DNA of 9,867 bases from a bacterium (GTDB lineage: Bacteria; UBA9089; CG2-30-40-21; SBAY01), in assembly GCA_030018635.1 (NCBI GenBank), contig JASEHU010000058.1:1-9867 (forward strand), given 5' to 3'. Both the position numbers and the translations under genes were made by a program. This document shows positions 1 to 6,158 of the stretch, piece after piece (position 1 is the first letter of the stretch; every line of letters starts with the position of its first letter). The notes beneath the pieces were generated by a model that worked only from the letters and a program-made list of their open reading frames with translations, was not told where the DNA came from and made no database searches.

Positions 1-54
1 CTCCTGAATTCTGACTACTGGAGCACCCACAATATCAAATGTTATGAACCAGTA
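1..54 (-). mobile_element. MITE-like element, partial (copy A), cut by the window edge
   Basis: Bases 1-50 are a perfect reverse complement of 7457-7506, one half of the complete element at 7455-7596. The copy ends in the shared terminal inverted repeat (reading inward: ctggttcataacatttga) next to a TA dinucleotide at 53-54. Only one end lies in the window. It abuts the group II intron remnant. No transposase is present, so any mobility would be in trans; an IS630/Tc1-like source is inferred only from the TA. Confidence 0.7.
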
Positions 55-393
55 GTGCCGAGTCTTGCGGGGAAGCAGGTAACTGCCAGCCGAAGCGTAG
101 ACAGGGAGGATACAGGTTGCAACCTTTGGGTGAACGAATTGAGCCCCGAAATAGACGATGTTGTGGGAAGCCGACACTGTTCGAGGAGTGGAAGGCAGCA
201 ACAAAGTAGCCGTTAAGAAGGCGAGGCTATGGATAAACCACCGGGGTCTGAGACGGCGACATGTATTCAATGACCTGAAAGGAACTTGGGAGAGCCAAGA
301 TTTTCCCACAGATGAATTGTGGTATGGAGCAACAAGCCTATAAACGGTGAGGAGTTTCAAAAGGGGTTTTGGCAGTCGGAGCAACCCATAGTA

Positions 394-553
394 GTGGTTC
401 ATTCCATTTGTTTTTGTGGGTTGATTTCATTGCAAATTGCAAATTTAACATTTAGCATTTTAAATTTGAAATGTTAATTTTGCAATGATAAATTTGCAAT
501 GAAACTTATTAACAAAAACCACCGAACTGCTAAAATCAAATGTTATGAAGCAG
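394..553. mobile_element. MITE-like palindromic element inside the intron (copy B-C)
   Basis: The left end (gtggttcattccatttg...) and right end (...caaatgttatgaagcag) form imperfect terminal inverted repeats matching those of the copies at 1-54 and 7455-7596. The core is a separate AT-rich palindrome: 425-453 pairs with 469-504, built from 'tttcattgcaaatt' and 'taacattt' words. TA dinucleotides flank it at 392-393 and 554-555 within a duplicated agtagtg. Deleting the element and one TA restores a continuous intron sequence, which supports a true insertion. It has no coding capacity. Confidence 0.7.
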
Positions 554-707
554 TAGTGATGAAGTAGGGTAATGCCTGTGGAGCGAAGGGGTTGGCAGGA
601 GAACTGTGGAATTAGGGATACTTCTTCTGCACTTAGATGCAGATAAGGGAAGGTAACAAAACTAATTCCGTGACTCATTTGTCGGTAGATGAGGAGGTTT
701 TTCTGGG

Positions 708-781
708 GAGCTGTGTGCGGGAAATCTGCACGCACGGTTCTGCGGAGGGGCGTGAGGGAACAATCCCTCCGTCTACTCCAC
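708..781 (+). ncRNA. Group II intron domain V and VI
   Basis: Domain V (708-740) starts gagctgtg and ends cacggttc. The lower stem ctgtg/cacgg, a two-base CG bulge, the upper stem tgcgg/tctgca and a GAAA-type loop match the conserved bacterial domain V fold. Domain VI follows, with cggaggg at about 743-749 pairing with ccctccg at about 765-771. It ends in a ctactccac tail typical of bacterial intron 3' ends. The exact 3' splice site (about 780-782) is inferred. Confidence 0.85.
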
Positions 782-858
782 AAGCAGAATTAACTATCAA
801 AAAGAAGAAAGGAAAAACATGGCGGAGTGAATCGTTTGCCTAACCAATTAAAGAGTAT

Positions 859-922
859 TAAGGTCAAACCGTGAATGTAGAAAGTAGACTTCCTTAAATT
901 CTACATTCGAGGTTTGACCTTA
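859..922. repeat. 64-bp hairpin repeat with about 24-bp arms
   Basis: The left arm from 859 (taaggtcaaaccgtgaatg...) and the right arm ending at 922 (...ggtttgacctta) pair over about 24 bp with two central mismatches around a 16-nt loop. There is no T-run after the stem, so an intrinsic terminator is not obvious. A weaker hairpin follows (tctatccc at 924-931 with ggataga about 20 nt later). A mobile palindrome or an attachment-like structure are both possible. Confidence 0.75.
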
Positions 923-1024
923 TCTATCCCTTTTAATAGAATGATGCAGGGGATAGAGGGGGCAAACCACAGAGCGGTTTTGGCAACTTAGCCGGATTAA
1001 AGTAGAAAGGGATCAATAATATCA

Positions 1025-1494
1025 ATGAAGACTATTCGTGTTTATGCAGATACTTCTGTTTTCGGTGGAATATATTATATGATGAGGATTTTCAGAAAGA
1101 GAGTAAGGAATTCTTTGATGAAGTTAAAAGGAATCGTTTTACTTTAGTGACCTCAGCAGTTGTCCAAGCCGAAATCGAACCATCACCAAAAAAAGTAAAA
1201 GAATTCTTTGAAGAAATAATTGCTATAACAGAAGTATCAGAGGTTTCAGAGGAAGCGATTCAATTACGAGACGCATATTTAATTGCAGGCATCCTCACTC
1301 CAAAATATTCGGATGATGCTTTACATGTAGCGCTGGCTACTGTATCAAATTGTTCACTAATTGTAAGTTGGAACTTTAAACATATTGTGCATTTTGAAAA
1401 GATTCCTTTGTATAATGCTGTAAATACACTAAACGGATATCCTGAAATAAAGATATTCTCTCCCATGGAGGTAATCAAATATGAAGACAACTAA
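1025..1494 (+). pseudogene. PIN-domain toxin gene, frameshifted
   Basis: The frame from ATG 1025 reads MKTIRVYADTSVFGG, a classic PIN N terminus with the first acidic catalytic Asp in ADTSV. It then runs to a stop at 1145-1147. From 1078 another frame continues the protein: YDDEDFQKESKEFFDEV, then TSAVVQAEIE, later YSDDALHVALA and VSWNFKHIV, all typical of PIN ribonuclease folds (second Glu, third Asp, SWN block). The two frames join in a TA-rich run (tatattatat, 1071-1080). Removing two bases gives one ORF of about 155 residues. The stop at 1492-1494 overlaps the start of the next small gene, as in PIN toxin pairs. The gene is either inactivated or has a sequencing error. The GTG at 1147 would give only a truncated protein lacking the first catalytic residue. 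Confidence 0.8.
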
Positions 1495-1669
1495 ATTTAA
1501 TTGTGTGGAAATGAAGCGACATGGAGCAGAAAAAATTGCAAAAAAGACAAAGCATATGACCAAAAAACAAGAGTTAGTATTTTGGCAAGAACAAACGCAG
1601 CAATTGAAAGATTATCAGAAATTAATAAGACAAGGAGTCAGAAAAGGGTCAGAGCTACACATATTATAA
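1481..1669 (+). CDS. Small partner protein of PIN toxin, putative antitoxin
   Basis: This 62-residue, very basic, Lys/Gln-rich protein begins MKTTKFNCVEMKRHGAEKIA and overlaps the end of the PIN gene by 14 nt. Short proteins with an N-terminal F-x-C-V-E-M-K-x-x-A pattern and a helical charged tail (here MTKKQELVFWQEQ) commonly sit directly downstream of PIN genes, so I infer an antitoxin-like or accessory role. There are no membrane segments or a classic DNA-binding ribbon-helix-helix signature. It probably depends on the PIN gene's promoter and translation. With the toxin frameshifted, its present function is unclear. Confidence 0.55.
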   Translation: MKTTKFNCVEMKRHGAEKIAKKTKHMTKKQELVFWQEQTQQLKDYQKLIRQGVRKGSELHIL

Positions 1670-1724
1670 AAGGAAACTTTATGAAGAAGGTAATAACTAA
1701 AATGGTACATCACCATCTATAAAC

Positions 1725-2972
1725 TCAAGAGGTATCCTGATGACTGGATAGAAAAGCAGAAAGAACCCTGTCAAGGTGAGCCGTTGTATGTGTGGCCATC
1801 AGACTGAGTCTCAGCCGTGACTTACCCTGAGGAACAGTTGGAGGTCTGATGGCTGGGGCAAAAATACCATGTTCATAGAGGAATTTTGAGGCCTGCATCG
1901 TTTTATTCGTCTCCCCAATAAAAACAGGTATGATTTGAGTCTGACTTCCCATCGTATCAAATCCTGAATTTTCCAACCCTTGCTTTAAATACCGGACATT
2001 TTGCAATAGTCGAAGTCGAAGCTGTGGTTCTGTTTGAATTATCTCCAAGGAAGCTAATGCCGTAGCTACCTGAGCCGGGGATAGGGCAGTAGAGTAAATA
2101 AAACTTCTGGCCTTGTTTATGAGATACTCAATCAAGATATTAGAACCCGCAATAAACCCACCCAGACTCCCCAATGCCTTACTTAAAGTTCCCATTTGAA
2201 TATCAATCTGCCCTTCTAAATCAAAGTATTCCACTGTTCCCCGGCCTTCTTTTCCTAAGACCCCGCTTCCATGGGCATCGTCAACCATAACCAGGGCCTT
2301 ATACTTTTTAGCTAAATTCACTATCTCCGGCAGAGGGGCAAGATCACCATCCATGCTGAATACCCCGTCGGTAATAATTAATCGAAGTCTTTTGTTTTGA
2401 GTTTGTTTAAGAATTTTTTCAAGTGAAACCATATTTTTGTGCGGATAAACCCTTAAATCCGCCTCACTTAACCTGCAACCATCGATTATGCTGGCATGAT
2501 TTAATTTGTCAATAATGATGACATCGCCCCTACCGGCTAAGCTTGAAATCACCCCAAGATTAGCCGCATAACCAGAGGCAAAGACTAAAGCCGCCTCTGT
2601 TTTTTTAAATTCCGCCAATTTTTTTTCTAATTCACTATGGAGCAAAAAGGTTCCAGAGATTAATCTTGAAGCACCACTGCCACAGCCAAATCTTTCAATG
2701 GCCTCTTTTGCCTTTTCTTTAACCTTTGGGTGCTGTGTTAATCCTAAGTAATCATTGGAGCATAAAAGGATTTTAGTCTGATGAGTTTGACAGGACTGAC
2801 AAAAAATCTTAATCGTAGGTCCATCGCAGGAATCAATCATCCTTAATTTTCTAGACAACCCCTGTTTTTCTAACCTATCCAATTCCTCTCTTAAAAAATC
2901 CATTTTATCAGGTTTTAAACCTAGGATAGGTTTTAAACCTAGGAGTGGTAAGCAGGTATTTTTTTTAGCCAT
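1725..2972 (-). CDS. bioF: 8-amino-7-oxononanoate synthase or 2-amino-3-ketobutyrate CoA ligase family enzyme
   Basis: This is a PLP-dependent alpha-oxoamine synthase. Seen in order: CSNDYLGL, then FGCGSGASRLISGT, then FASGYAANLG, DKLNHASI (ring-stacking His), ITDGVFSMDGD, VDDAHGSG (PLP-binding Asp), and GTLSKALGSLGG with the Schiff-base Lys. The TLSKA-type lysine site resembles Bacillus-type BioF (pimeloyl thioester plus alanine to AON, biotin pathway), but KBL (glycine C-acetyltransferase) cannot be excluded, and no other biotin gene is nearby. Starts: the open frame extends to GTG 2993, but that codon lies between the -35 and -10 of a good promoter. ATG 2972 would be nearly leaderless. ATG 2903 gives about 392 residues, the usual family length, with no clear Shine-Dalgarno. 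Odd points are a tandem GLKPIL/GLKPDK repeat near the N terminus and an FCQSCQTHQTK stretch where relatives have a short DG-type turn. It converges with the preceding toxin pair. Confidence 0.85.
   Translation of the reverse strand: MAKKNTCLPLLGLKPILGLKPDKMDFLREELDRLEKQGLSRKLRMIDSCDGPTIKIFCQSCQTHQTKILLCSNDYLGLTQHPKVKEKAKEAIERFGCGSGASRLISGTFLLHSELEKKLAEFKKTEAALVFASGYAANLGVISSLAGRGDVIIIDKLNHASIIDGCRLSEADLRVYPHKNMVSLEKILKQTQNKRLRLIITDGVFSMDGDLAPLPEIVNLAKKYKALVMVDDAHGSGVLGKEGRGTVEYFDLEGQIDIQMGTLSKALGSLGGFIAGSNILIEYLINKARSFIYSTALSPAQVATALASLEIIQTEPQLRLRLLQNVRYLKQGLENSGFDTMGSQTQIIPVFIGETNKTMQASKFLYEHGIFAPAIRPPTVPQGKSRLRLSLMATHTTAHLDRVLSAFLSSHQDTS
2911..2944. repeat. Tandem 18-bp repeat near the bioF start
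   Basis: Two identical 16-bp copies of ggttttaaacctagga, at 2911-2926 and 2929-2944, are offset by 18 bp. The repeat is in frame and encodes LGLKP twice if translation begins upstream. Each unit contains a near-palindrome, aggttttaaacct. If the true start is ATG 2903, this lies in the 5' leader and could be an operator-like dyad. Confidence 0.8.
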
Positions 2973-2979
2973 CTTTTTT

Positions 2980-3008
2980 ATTTTATCACTCACTTGCTAA
3001 AAAGTCAA
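2980..3008 (-). promoter_or_regulatory. Sigma-70-like promoter for the bioF-type gene
   Basis: On the minus strand TTGACT (3003-3008) is followed after exactly 17 bp by TAAAAT (2980-2985), close to the consensus TTGACA-17-TATAAT. The predicted transcription start is about 2973, which places the GTG 2993 start upstream of the message. A small dyad (gtttttg tg caaaaac, 3012-3027) lies just upstream of the -35. Confidence 0.55.
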
Positions 3009-3051
3009 CCTGTTTTTGTGCAAAAACAACAATTCTCATTATGGCAGAAAT

Positions 3052-3215
3052 CGGGATGGTTCACTTTAGTTTGAAATCTTGCGGTTAAAAGATGGAGTTG
3101 AAATTAGAAGGTAGAAATTAGAAATTGGGGAGAGAACTGAAAACCTAATTTCTAATTTCCAATTTCTAATTTCCAAAAGAAATCACAGGAAAAACGATGA
3201 AAATGAACCGTCCCG
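3052..3215. mobile_element. Palindromic MITE-like element upstream of mvhD
   Basis: The ends are inverted repeats: cgggatggttcacttt at 3052 and, reverse-complemented from 3215, cgggacggttcatttt (14 of 16 match). The core holds a second palindrome of 'gaaattagaaattgg' words (3114-3128) against 'ccaatttctaatttcc' (3159-3174), with further copies on both sides. At about 164 bp it matches the size and design of the other elements here and shares GGTTCA in its ends, but the outer sequence differs and no TA duplication is visible. It has no coding capacity. It may contribute the start codon of the following small ORF. Confidence 0.55.
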
Positions 3216-3328
3216 AAAAAAGCGACTATCATTCGATGATTAAAATAGAGCATGATGATGTGGAACGAGTAATGAAAGAATCTAAAGAATTTGTCATGGA
3301 AGTTAAAAGTGTGCTAAGTAAACTTTAA
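3197..3328 (+). CDS. Small ORF of 43 residues, unknown
   Basis: The reading frame begins MKMNRPEKSDYHSM and ends KSVLSKL. It is hydrophilic and probably one helix (IEHDDVERVMKESKEFVMEV). An agga lies 6 nt before the ATG. The first codons fall inside the right end of the palindromic element, so translation might instead begin at ATG 3221, or the ORF may be the 3' remnant of a longer gene disrupted by the insertion. It precedes mvhD by 25 nt on the same strand. I do not recognise the family. Confidence 0.35.
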   Translation: MKMNRPEKSDYHSMIKIEHDDVERVMKESKEFVMEVKSVLSKL

Positions 3329-3353
3329 CCTAAAAAACAAGGAGAGTATTCTG

Positions 3354-3794
3354 ATGAATGAGACAAACGAGAAATTCGAACCAGAAATTGTGGCTTTTTG
3401 TTGCCATTACTGTGCCTATGGGGCGGCTGACCTGGCTGGCTCGATGAGACTTAACTACCCAGCCAATGTGAAGATAGTCAAATTGCCCTGCACCGGCAAG
3501 GTGGATATTTTATATCTGCTCAAGGCGTTTGAGGATGGGGCTGATGGCGTGTATGTAGCCGGATGTTTAGAAGGTAACTGCCATTTCACAGATGGCAATA
3601 TCAAGGCAAAACGCCGTGTAGCCCGAGCAAAAAAACTATTAGATGAAATTGGACTTGACGGAACGAGACTTGAGATGTATAATATGAGTGCCTCTATGGG
3701 ACCAAGATTTGCCGAGGTAGCCAGGGAGATGACGGAAAAGATAAAGGCACTGGGACCAAGTCCATTGAGAAAGAATACCACTTTAGCCATCTGA
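3354..3794 (+). CDS. mvhD: Hydrogenase iron-sulfur subunit MvhD/FlpD-like
   Basis: This 146-residue cytoplasmic protein matches the MvhD family, the small [2Fe-2S] subunit that passes electrons between a hydrogenase or other donor and HdrA. Visible are AFCCHYCAYGAADLAG (Cys16, 17, 20), LPCTGKVD (Cys46) and VAGCLEGNCHF (Cys71, Cys76), the expected cluster ligands, and a C-terminal MSASMGPRFAEV segment. The length is normal for the family. The start has a good ribosome site (aaggaga, 7 nt upstream). In acetogens and related anaerobes mvhD sits with metV, metF and hdrABC, where it is thought to couple methylene-THF reduction to an Hdr-type complex. Here metV and metF follow about 1.6 kb downstream on the same strand, but no hdr gene lies in the window. 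Confidence 0.92.
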   Translation: MNETNEKFEPEIVAFCCHYCAYGAADLAGSMRLNYPANVKIVKLPCTGKVDILYLLKAFEDGADGVYVAGCLEGNCHFTDGNIKAKRRVARAKKLLDEIGLDGTRLEMYNMSASMGPRFAEVAREMTEKIKALGPSPLRKNTTLAI

Positions 3795-3843
3795 AGGTGT
3801 GTAAGAAAGAAAAATAGAGAGTATGAACAGGAGGTATTGTTAA

Positions 3844-4107
3844 ATGAGCAAGATGACTATTGATATCCCAGAAAAATTAAGTAAAAACCTTAAGGGATAT
3901 GAAGATAACTTAACTGATCTTTTGGCCGTTGGCTTAAAAGAGGTTAAGATTCAACAGGCTTTAGCCTTATTTAAGCAGGGATATATTTCTCTTTGGAGGG
4001 CGGCCAGTTTAGCGGGTGTTTCATTAAGAGAAATAACTACCCATGCTGTAGCCCAAGGATTTAAACCAAAGATTGATGAAAAGATGAAAGAGGAGGAATT
4101 ATCTTGA
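3844..4107 (+). CDS. UPF0175 family antitoxin
   Basis: This 87-residue protein has the UPF0175 pattern: an N-terminal strand MTIDIPEKLSKNL, then QQALALFKQGYISLWRAASLAGVSLREI (residues about 38-64), which forms the family's helix-turn-helix-like core. It is preceded by a strong aggaggt ribosome site. It overlaps the next gene by 4 nt (start TTG within the stop TGA), the standard arrangement of UPF0175 antitoxin with DUF3368 PIN toxin. The inferred role is to neutralise the toxin and perhaps autoregulate the pair. Confidence 0.88.
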   Translation: MSKMTIDIPEKLSKNLKGYEDNLTDLLAVGLKEVKIQQALALFKQGYISLWRAASLAGVSLREITTHAVAQGFKPKIDEKMKEEELS

Positions 4108-4631
4108 GGGTAGTCTCTAATGCAGGACCACTTATTGCCCTTGGCAAACTTGGACAATTAGGATTGTTGGTGAAACTTTATGACTATGTGCTAATCCCTC
4201 CAAAGGTAGAACTTGAGGTGGTAACTAATGGCATTAATCTCGGTTGCCATGATGCCTATGCCACAAAGATTTTGATTGATAAAGGAATTATTGAGGTAAA
4301 AAAGATAGCTTCGGCAAAAATCTCAAATTGGATAAACATGGGAATTGATGAGGGAGAGGCAGAGACAATCGAACTTGCTTTAGCAGAAGGAGCAGATCTG
4401 GTTCTAATTGACAATTGGCACGCCAGAGAAGCAGCCAGAAAGGTAAATCTTAAGATTAAAGGAAGTGTGGGGATAATTGTTGAAGCTTATAGAAGAAGAT
4501 ATCTCACTATGGATGAATTTGAACTCCTAATAAAGGAGATTGAAAATAGGCCAGAGCTCTGGATTAGTGATGAAATCTGTGACTATATTCTTAGACAAGT
4601 GGAAAAAGAGAAGCGCAAGGATAATTTTTAA
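4104..4631 (+). CDS. DUF3368 PIN-like toxin
   Basis: This 175-residue PIN-fold putative ribonuclease starts at TTG with an aggagg site 5-10 nt upstream inside the antitoxin gene. Landmarks are VVSNAGPLIALGKLGQL (residues 3-19; the first metal ligand position is Asn6), IPPKVELEVV (acidic residues 36-38), DEGEAETIELALAEGADLVLIDNWHAR (Glu84/Glu87, Asp103) and KIKGSVGIIVEAYRRRYL. These fit DUF3368 toxins, which are paired with UPF0175. The C terminus (about 150-175) is charged and helical. The pair lies between mvhD and metV on the same strand, so it may share their transcript. Confidence 0.88.
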   Translation: MRVVSNAGPLIALGKLGQLGLLVKLYDYVLIPPKVELEVVTNGINLGCHDAYATKILIDKGIIEVKKIASAKISNWINMGIDEGEAETIELALAEGADLVLIDNWHAREAARKVNLKIKGSVGIIVEAYRRRYLTMDEFELLIKEIENRPELWISDEICDYILRQVEKEKRKDNF

Positions 4632-4704
4632 CTATTGTAAGTAAGTTAATGATTGGGGGAAAATTTCCTGATTACTGACTGATTACAAAGGAAACGAAAA
4701 AAAC

Positions 4705-4905
4705 ATGAAAAATGAAGAATGGGAAAAGGCTTATGAAGAATCTGTGCTTGGGCCTCCAACACAAGAGGATGAAGACAGACATATTGAAGAGCTAATCAGA
4801 TGGCTGTCGAAATTTCCTTTAGAGAAAAGGTTAAGAATTGGGTATCAACATACCTTAGCTACTCTAACTCTAATGAGAATGAGGTTAACACCAAAATATG
4901 AGTGA
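4705..4905 (+). CDS. Small hypothetical protein upstream of nucleotidyltransferase
   Basis: This 66-residue soluble protein has an acidic N-terminal half (MKNEEWEKAYEESVLGPPTQ) and a helical, more basic C-terminal half (EELIRWLSKFPLEKRLRIGY, then LATLTLMRMRL). An aaaggaaa site lies 13 nt upstream. It overlaps the following nucleotidyltransferase gene by 8 nt, so the two are almost certainly translated together. I do not recognise the family. The arrangement resembles two-gene toxin-antitoxin or AbiE-like modules, so a partner or regulatory role is inferred only from position. Confidence 0.65.
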   Translation: MKNEEWEKAYEESVLGPPTQEDEDRHIEELIRWLSKFPLEKRLRIGYQHTLATLTLMRMRLTPKYE

Positions 4906-5377
4906 CCCAATCGAGTTTATTAAGACTATTCATAAAGAAGGCGTGAAGTATCTTTTGATAGGTAGGCAGGCAATGATAGCTTATGGAATTCCTGTTGCTA
5001 CCATAGATTATGACCTTTATATTGATGGTGAGACAGAAAACACTAAAAGGTTTCTTGAAATAGCTGAAGAGTTTGATTTCTTTCCATCAAGACCTTTAGA
5101 AAAAATGAAGGAACACTTTATGTTCAAATTAGAAAATGATATTACCATTGATGTTTTTCGCTGTAAGAAGATAATTAATCAAGAAGGAGAAATTATTTCG
5201 TTTGAGGAAATATATAAAAACAGAAGGACACCTAAGGATGAAAAAACAGGGGTAGAGATAAACCTTCCATCCATTGACGACTTGATTAAACTAAAAAAAA
5301 CAGATAGATATAAGGATAGCGTGGATGTTCAATTTCTTGAAAAATTCAAGGAAATGCAAAAGGAGGGAAAGATATGA
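4898..5377 (+). CDS. Nucleotidyltransferase-fold protein (AbiEii/MNT-like)
   Basis: This 159-residue protein has the minimal nucleotidyltransferase layout: YLLIGRQAMIAYGIP (residues 18-32, a glycine loop normally GGxA, here GRQA), TIDYDLYID (35-43) with the paired Asp37 and Asp39, ITIDVF (82-87) with the third metal-binding Asp85, and LPSIDDLIKLKKTDRYKDSVDV (123-144), the usual C-terminal lysine-rich helix region. Such proteins transfer NMPs to RNA, protein or small molecules, and many act in toxin-antitoxin or phage-defence pairs (MNT-HEPN, AbiE). The start overlaps the small gene upstream by 8 nt, and the end overlaps metV by 4 nt (ATGA). The substrate is unknown. The variant glycine loop could lower activity. 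Confidence 0.75.
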   Translation: MSDPIEFIKTIHKEGVKYLLIGRQAMIAYGIPVATIDYDLYIDGETENTKRFLEIAEEFDFFPSRPLEKMKEHFMFKLENDITIDVFRCKKIINQEGEIISFEEIYKNRRTPKDEKTGVEINLPSIDDLIKLKKTDRYKDSVDVQFLEKFKEMQKEGKI

Positions 5378-6042
5378 TAGTTGCCGAACAAAAGCCAATT
5401 CAGGAAATAAAGACAATGATGGCTAAGTATCAGAAGATATTGGTGGTTGGCTGCGGGACCTGTGTGACGGTTTGTATGGCCGGTGGGGAGAAAGAGGTGG
5501 GAATAATTGCCTCCTGCTTGCGTATGGCTCTAAAATTGGAAGGAAAGGAACCGGAGATTATTGAGGGATGTATTCAAAGGCAGTGTGAGTGGGAGTTTAT
5601 AGATGAATTGAAGGAGAAGGTTGAAGGTGTCGAGGCGGTGCTTTCTTCTGCCTGTGGAGTAGGTGTGCAGGCATTAGCCGAGCGAGTTGGGAATAAACCT
5701 GTGTATCCAGCCCTGAACACTACCTTTATGGGTATGCCCAAGGAACACGGGTTGTGGGTAGAGAACTGTCGCGGGTGCGGGAATTGTGGGTTAGGCAAAT
5801 TTGGCGGGATATGCCCAATTGCCCGTTGTTCAAAGGAATTGCTCAATGGCCCCTGCGGTGGTAGTCAGAATGGTAAGTGTGAAGTAAATAAAGAGATGGA
5901 TTGCGGCTGGCAATTAATCTATGAACGGCTAAATGTGCTGGGGCAACTTGACCAAATCGAGGACATAATCCTACCTGAAGATTGGTCAACTGACCGCGAT
6001 AAAGGACAACGAAGAATTTTACGGGAGGATGTAAAGATATAA
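5374..6042 (+). CDS. metV: MetV, methylene-THF reductase partner Fe-S/zinc protein
   Basis: This 222-residue, cysteine-rich cytoplasmic protein belongs to the MTHFR C-terminal-like family (MetV), the obligate partner of MetF in acetogens. Seen are VVGCGTCVTVCMAGGEKEVG (Cys27, 30, 34), Cys48, Cys66 and Cys71, SSACGVGVQ (Cys94), then ENCRGCGNCGLGKFGGICP (Cys132, 135, 138, 147), Cys152, NGPCGGSQNGKCE (Cys161, 169) and Cys177. These are suited to Fe-S clusters and/or Zn and relay electrons to FAD in MetF. Its ribosome site (aaaggaggg) lies inside the upstream nucleotidyltransferase gene and the genes overlap ATGA, so translation is probably coupled. metF follows after 116 nt of repeat-rich spacer. 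Length and N terminus look intact. Confidence 0.92.
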   Translation: MIVAEQKPIQEIKTMMAKYQKILVVGCGTCVTVCMAGGEKEVGIIASCLRMALKLEGKEPEIIEGCIQRQCEWEFIDELKEKVEGVEAVLSSACGVGVQALAERVGNKPVYPALNTTFMGMPKEHGLWVENCRGCGNCGLGKFGGICPIARCSKELLNGPCGGSQNGKCEVNKEMDCGWQLIYERLNVLGQLDQIEDIILPEDWSTDRDKGQRRILREDVKI

Positions 6043-6113
6043 TTTTGGATTTTCGATTTTGGATTGTGGATTGAAGAAAAAAACAATCTGTGAAATCTGT
6101 GTAATCTGCGGAT
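6043..6113 (+). repeat. Word-like intergenic repeats between metV and metF
   Basis: The metV-metF spacer holds short tandem-like phrases: attttggattttcgattttggattgtggattg (two copies of attttggat plus variants) and then aatctgtgaaatctgtgtaatctgcgga, with three near-copies of aatctgtg. Similar simple phrases recur in the cores of the palindromic elements in this window. No promoter or terminator is evident. Confidence 0.5.
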
Positions 6114-6158
6114 ATTTCGATTGCACAGGTCGGGGAAAAAGATAAAGGAGGAATATAA

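Larger units (their letters stand above)
55..781 (+). ncRNA. Group II intron remnant, RT ORF lost, interrupted by a MITE
   Basis: The 3' end shows domain V (708-740) and a domain VI hairpin. The 5' part (about 55-393) is GC-richer, structured, non-coding sequence resembling domains I-III of bacterial ORF-bearing group II introns, including a stretch around 276-294 with the 'ggaacttgggag' type motif. The segment before the usual ORF start (about 373-393) runs into a MITE at 394-553 and resumes at 554. Only about 150 nt separate the MITE from domain V, so the reverse transcriptase (normally over 1 kb) is deleted. If the element is removed, the frame reads SEQPIVVMK, a stop, then GNACGAKGLAGELWN, which resembles the N terminus of intron-encoded RTs, with two in-frame stops. 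The 5' boundary is uncertain because another MITE abuts it, and domain I may be truncated. It could splice only if domain I is complete and an RT/maturase acts in trans. Confidence 0.75.

Noticed and set aside
158..343. Open frame of 61 codons in the intron
   Set aside because: It lies in structured intron RNA, has no family resemblance and no ribosome site, and is a chance frame.
394..553. CRISPR or tandem repeat array in the AT-rich stretch
   Set aside because: The repeats are inverted, not regularly spaced direct repeats with unique spacers.
637..843. 68-codon frame across domain V into the 3' exon
   Set aside because: It overlaps the conserved domain V/VI RNA and is explained by that structure.
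859..922. Intrinsic terminator
   Set aside because: The stem is long but no T-run follows, and the arms look like a palindromic repeat.
1147..1494. PIN protein starting at GTG 1147 as an intact gene
   Set aside because: The conserved N terminus is encoded upstream in another frame, so this is the tail of a frameshifted gene.
1501..1722. 73-codon frame overlapping the small PIN partner gene
   Set aside because: It is in another frame, with an atypical composition and no own ribosome site, and the partner frame at 1481 fits its family better.
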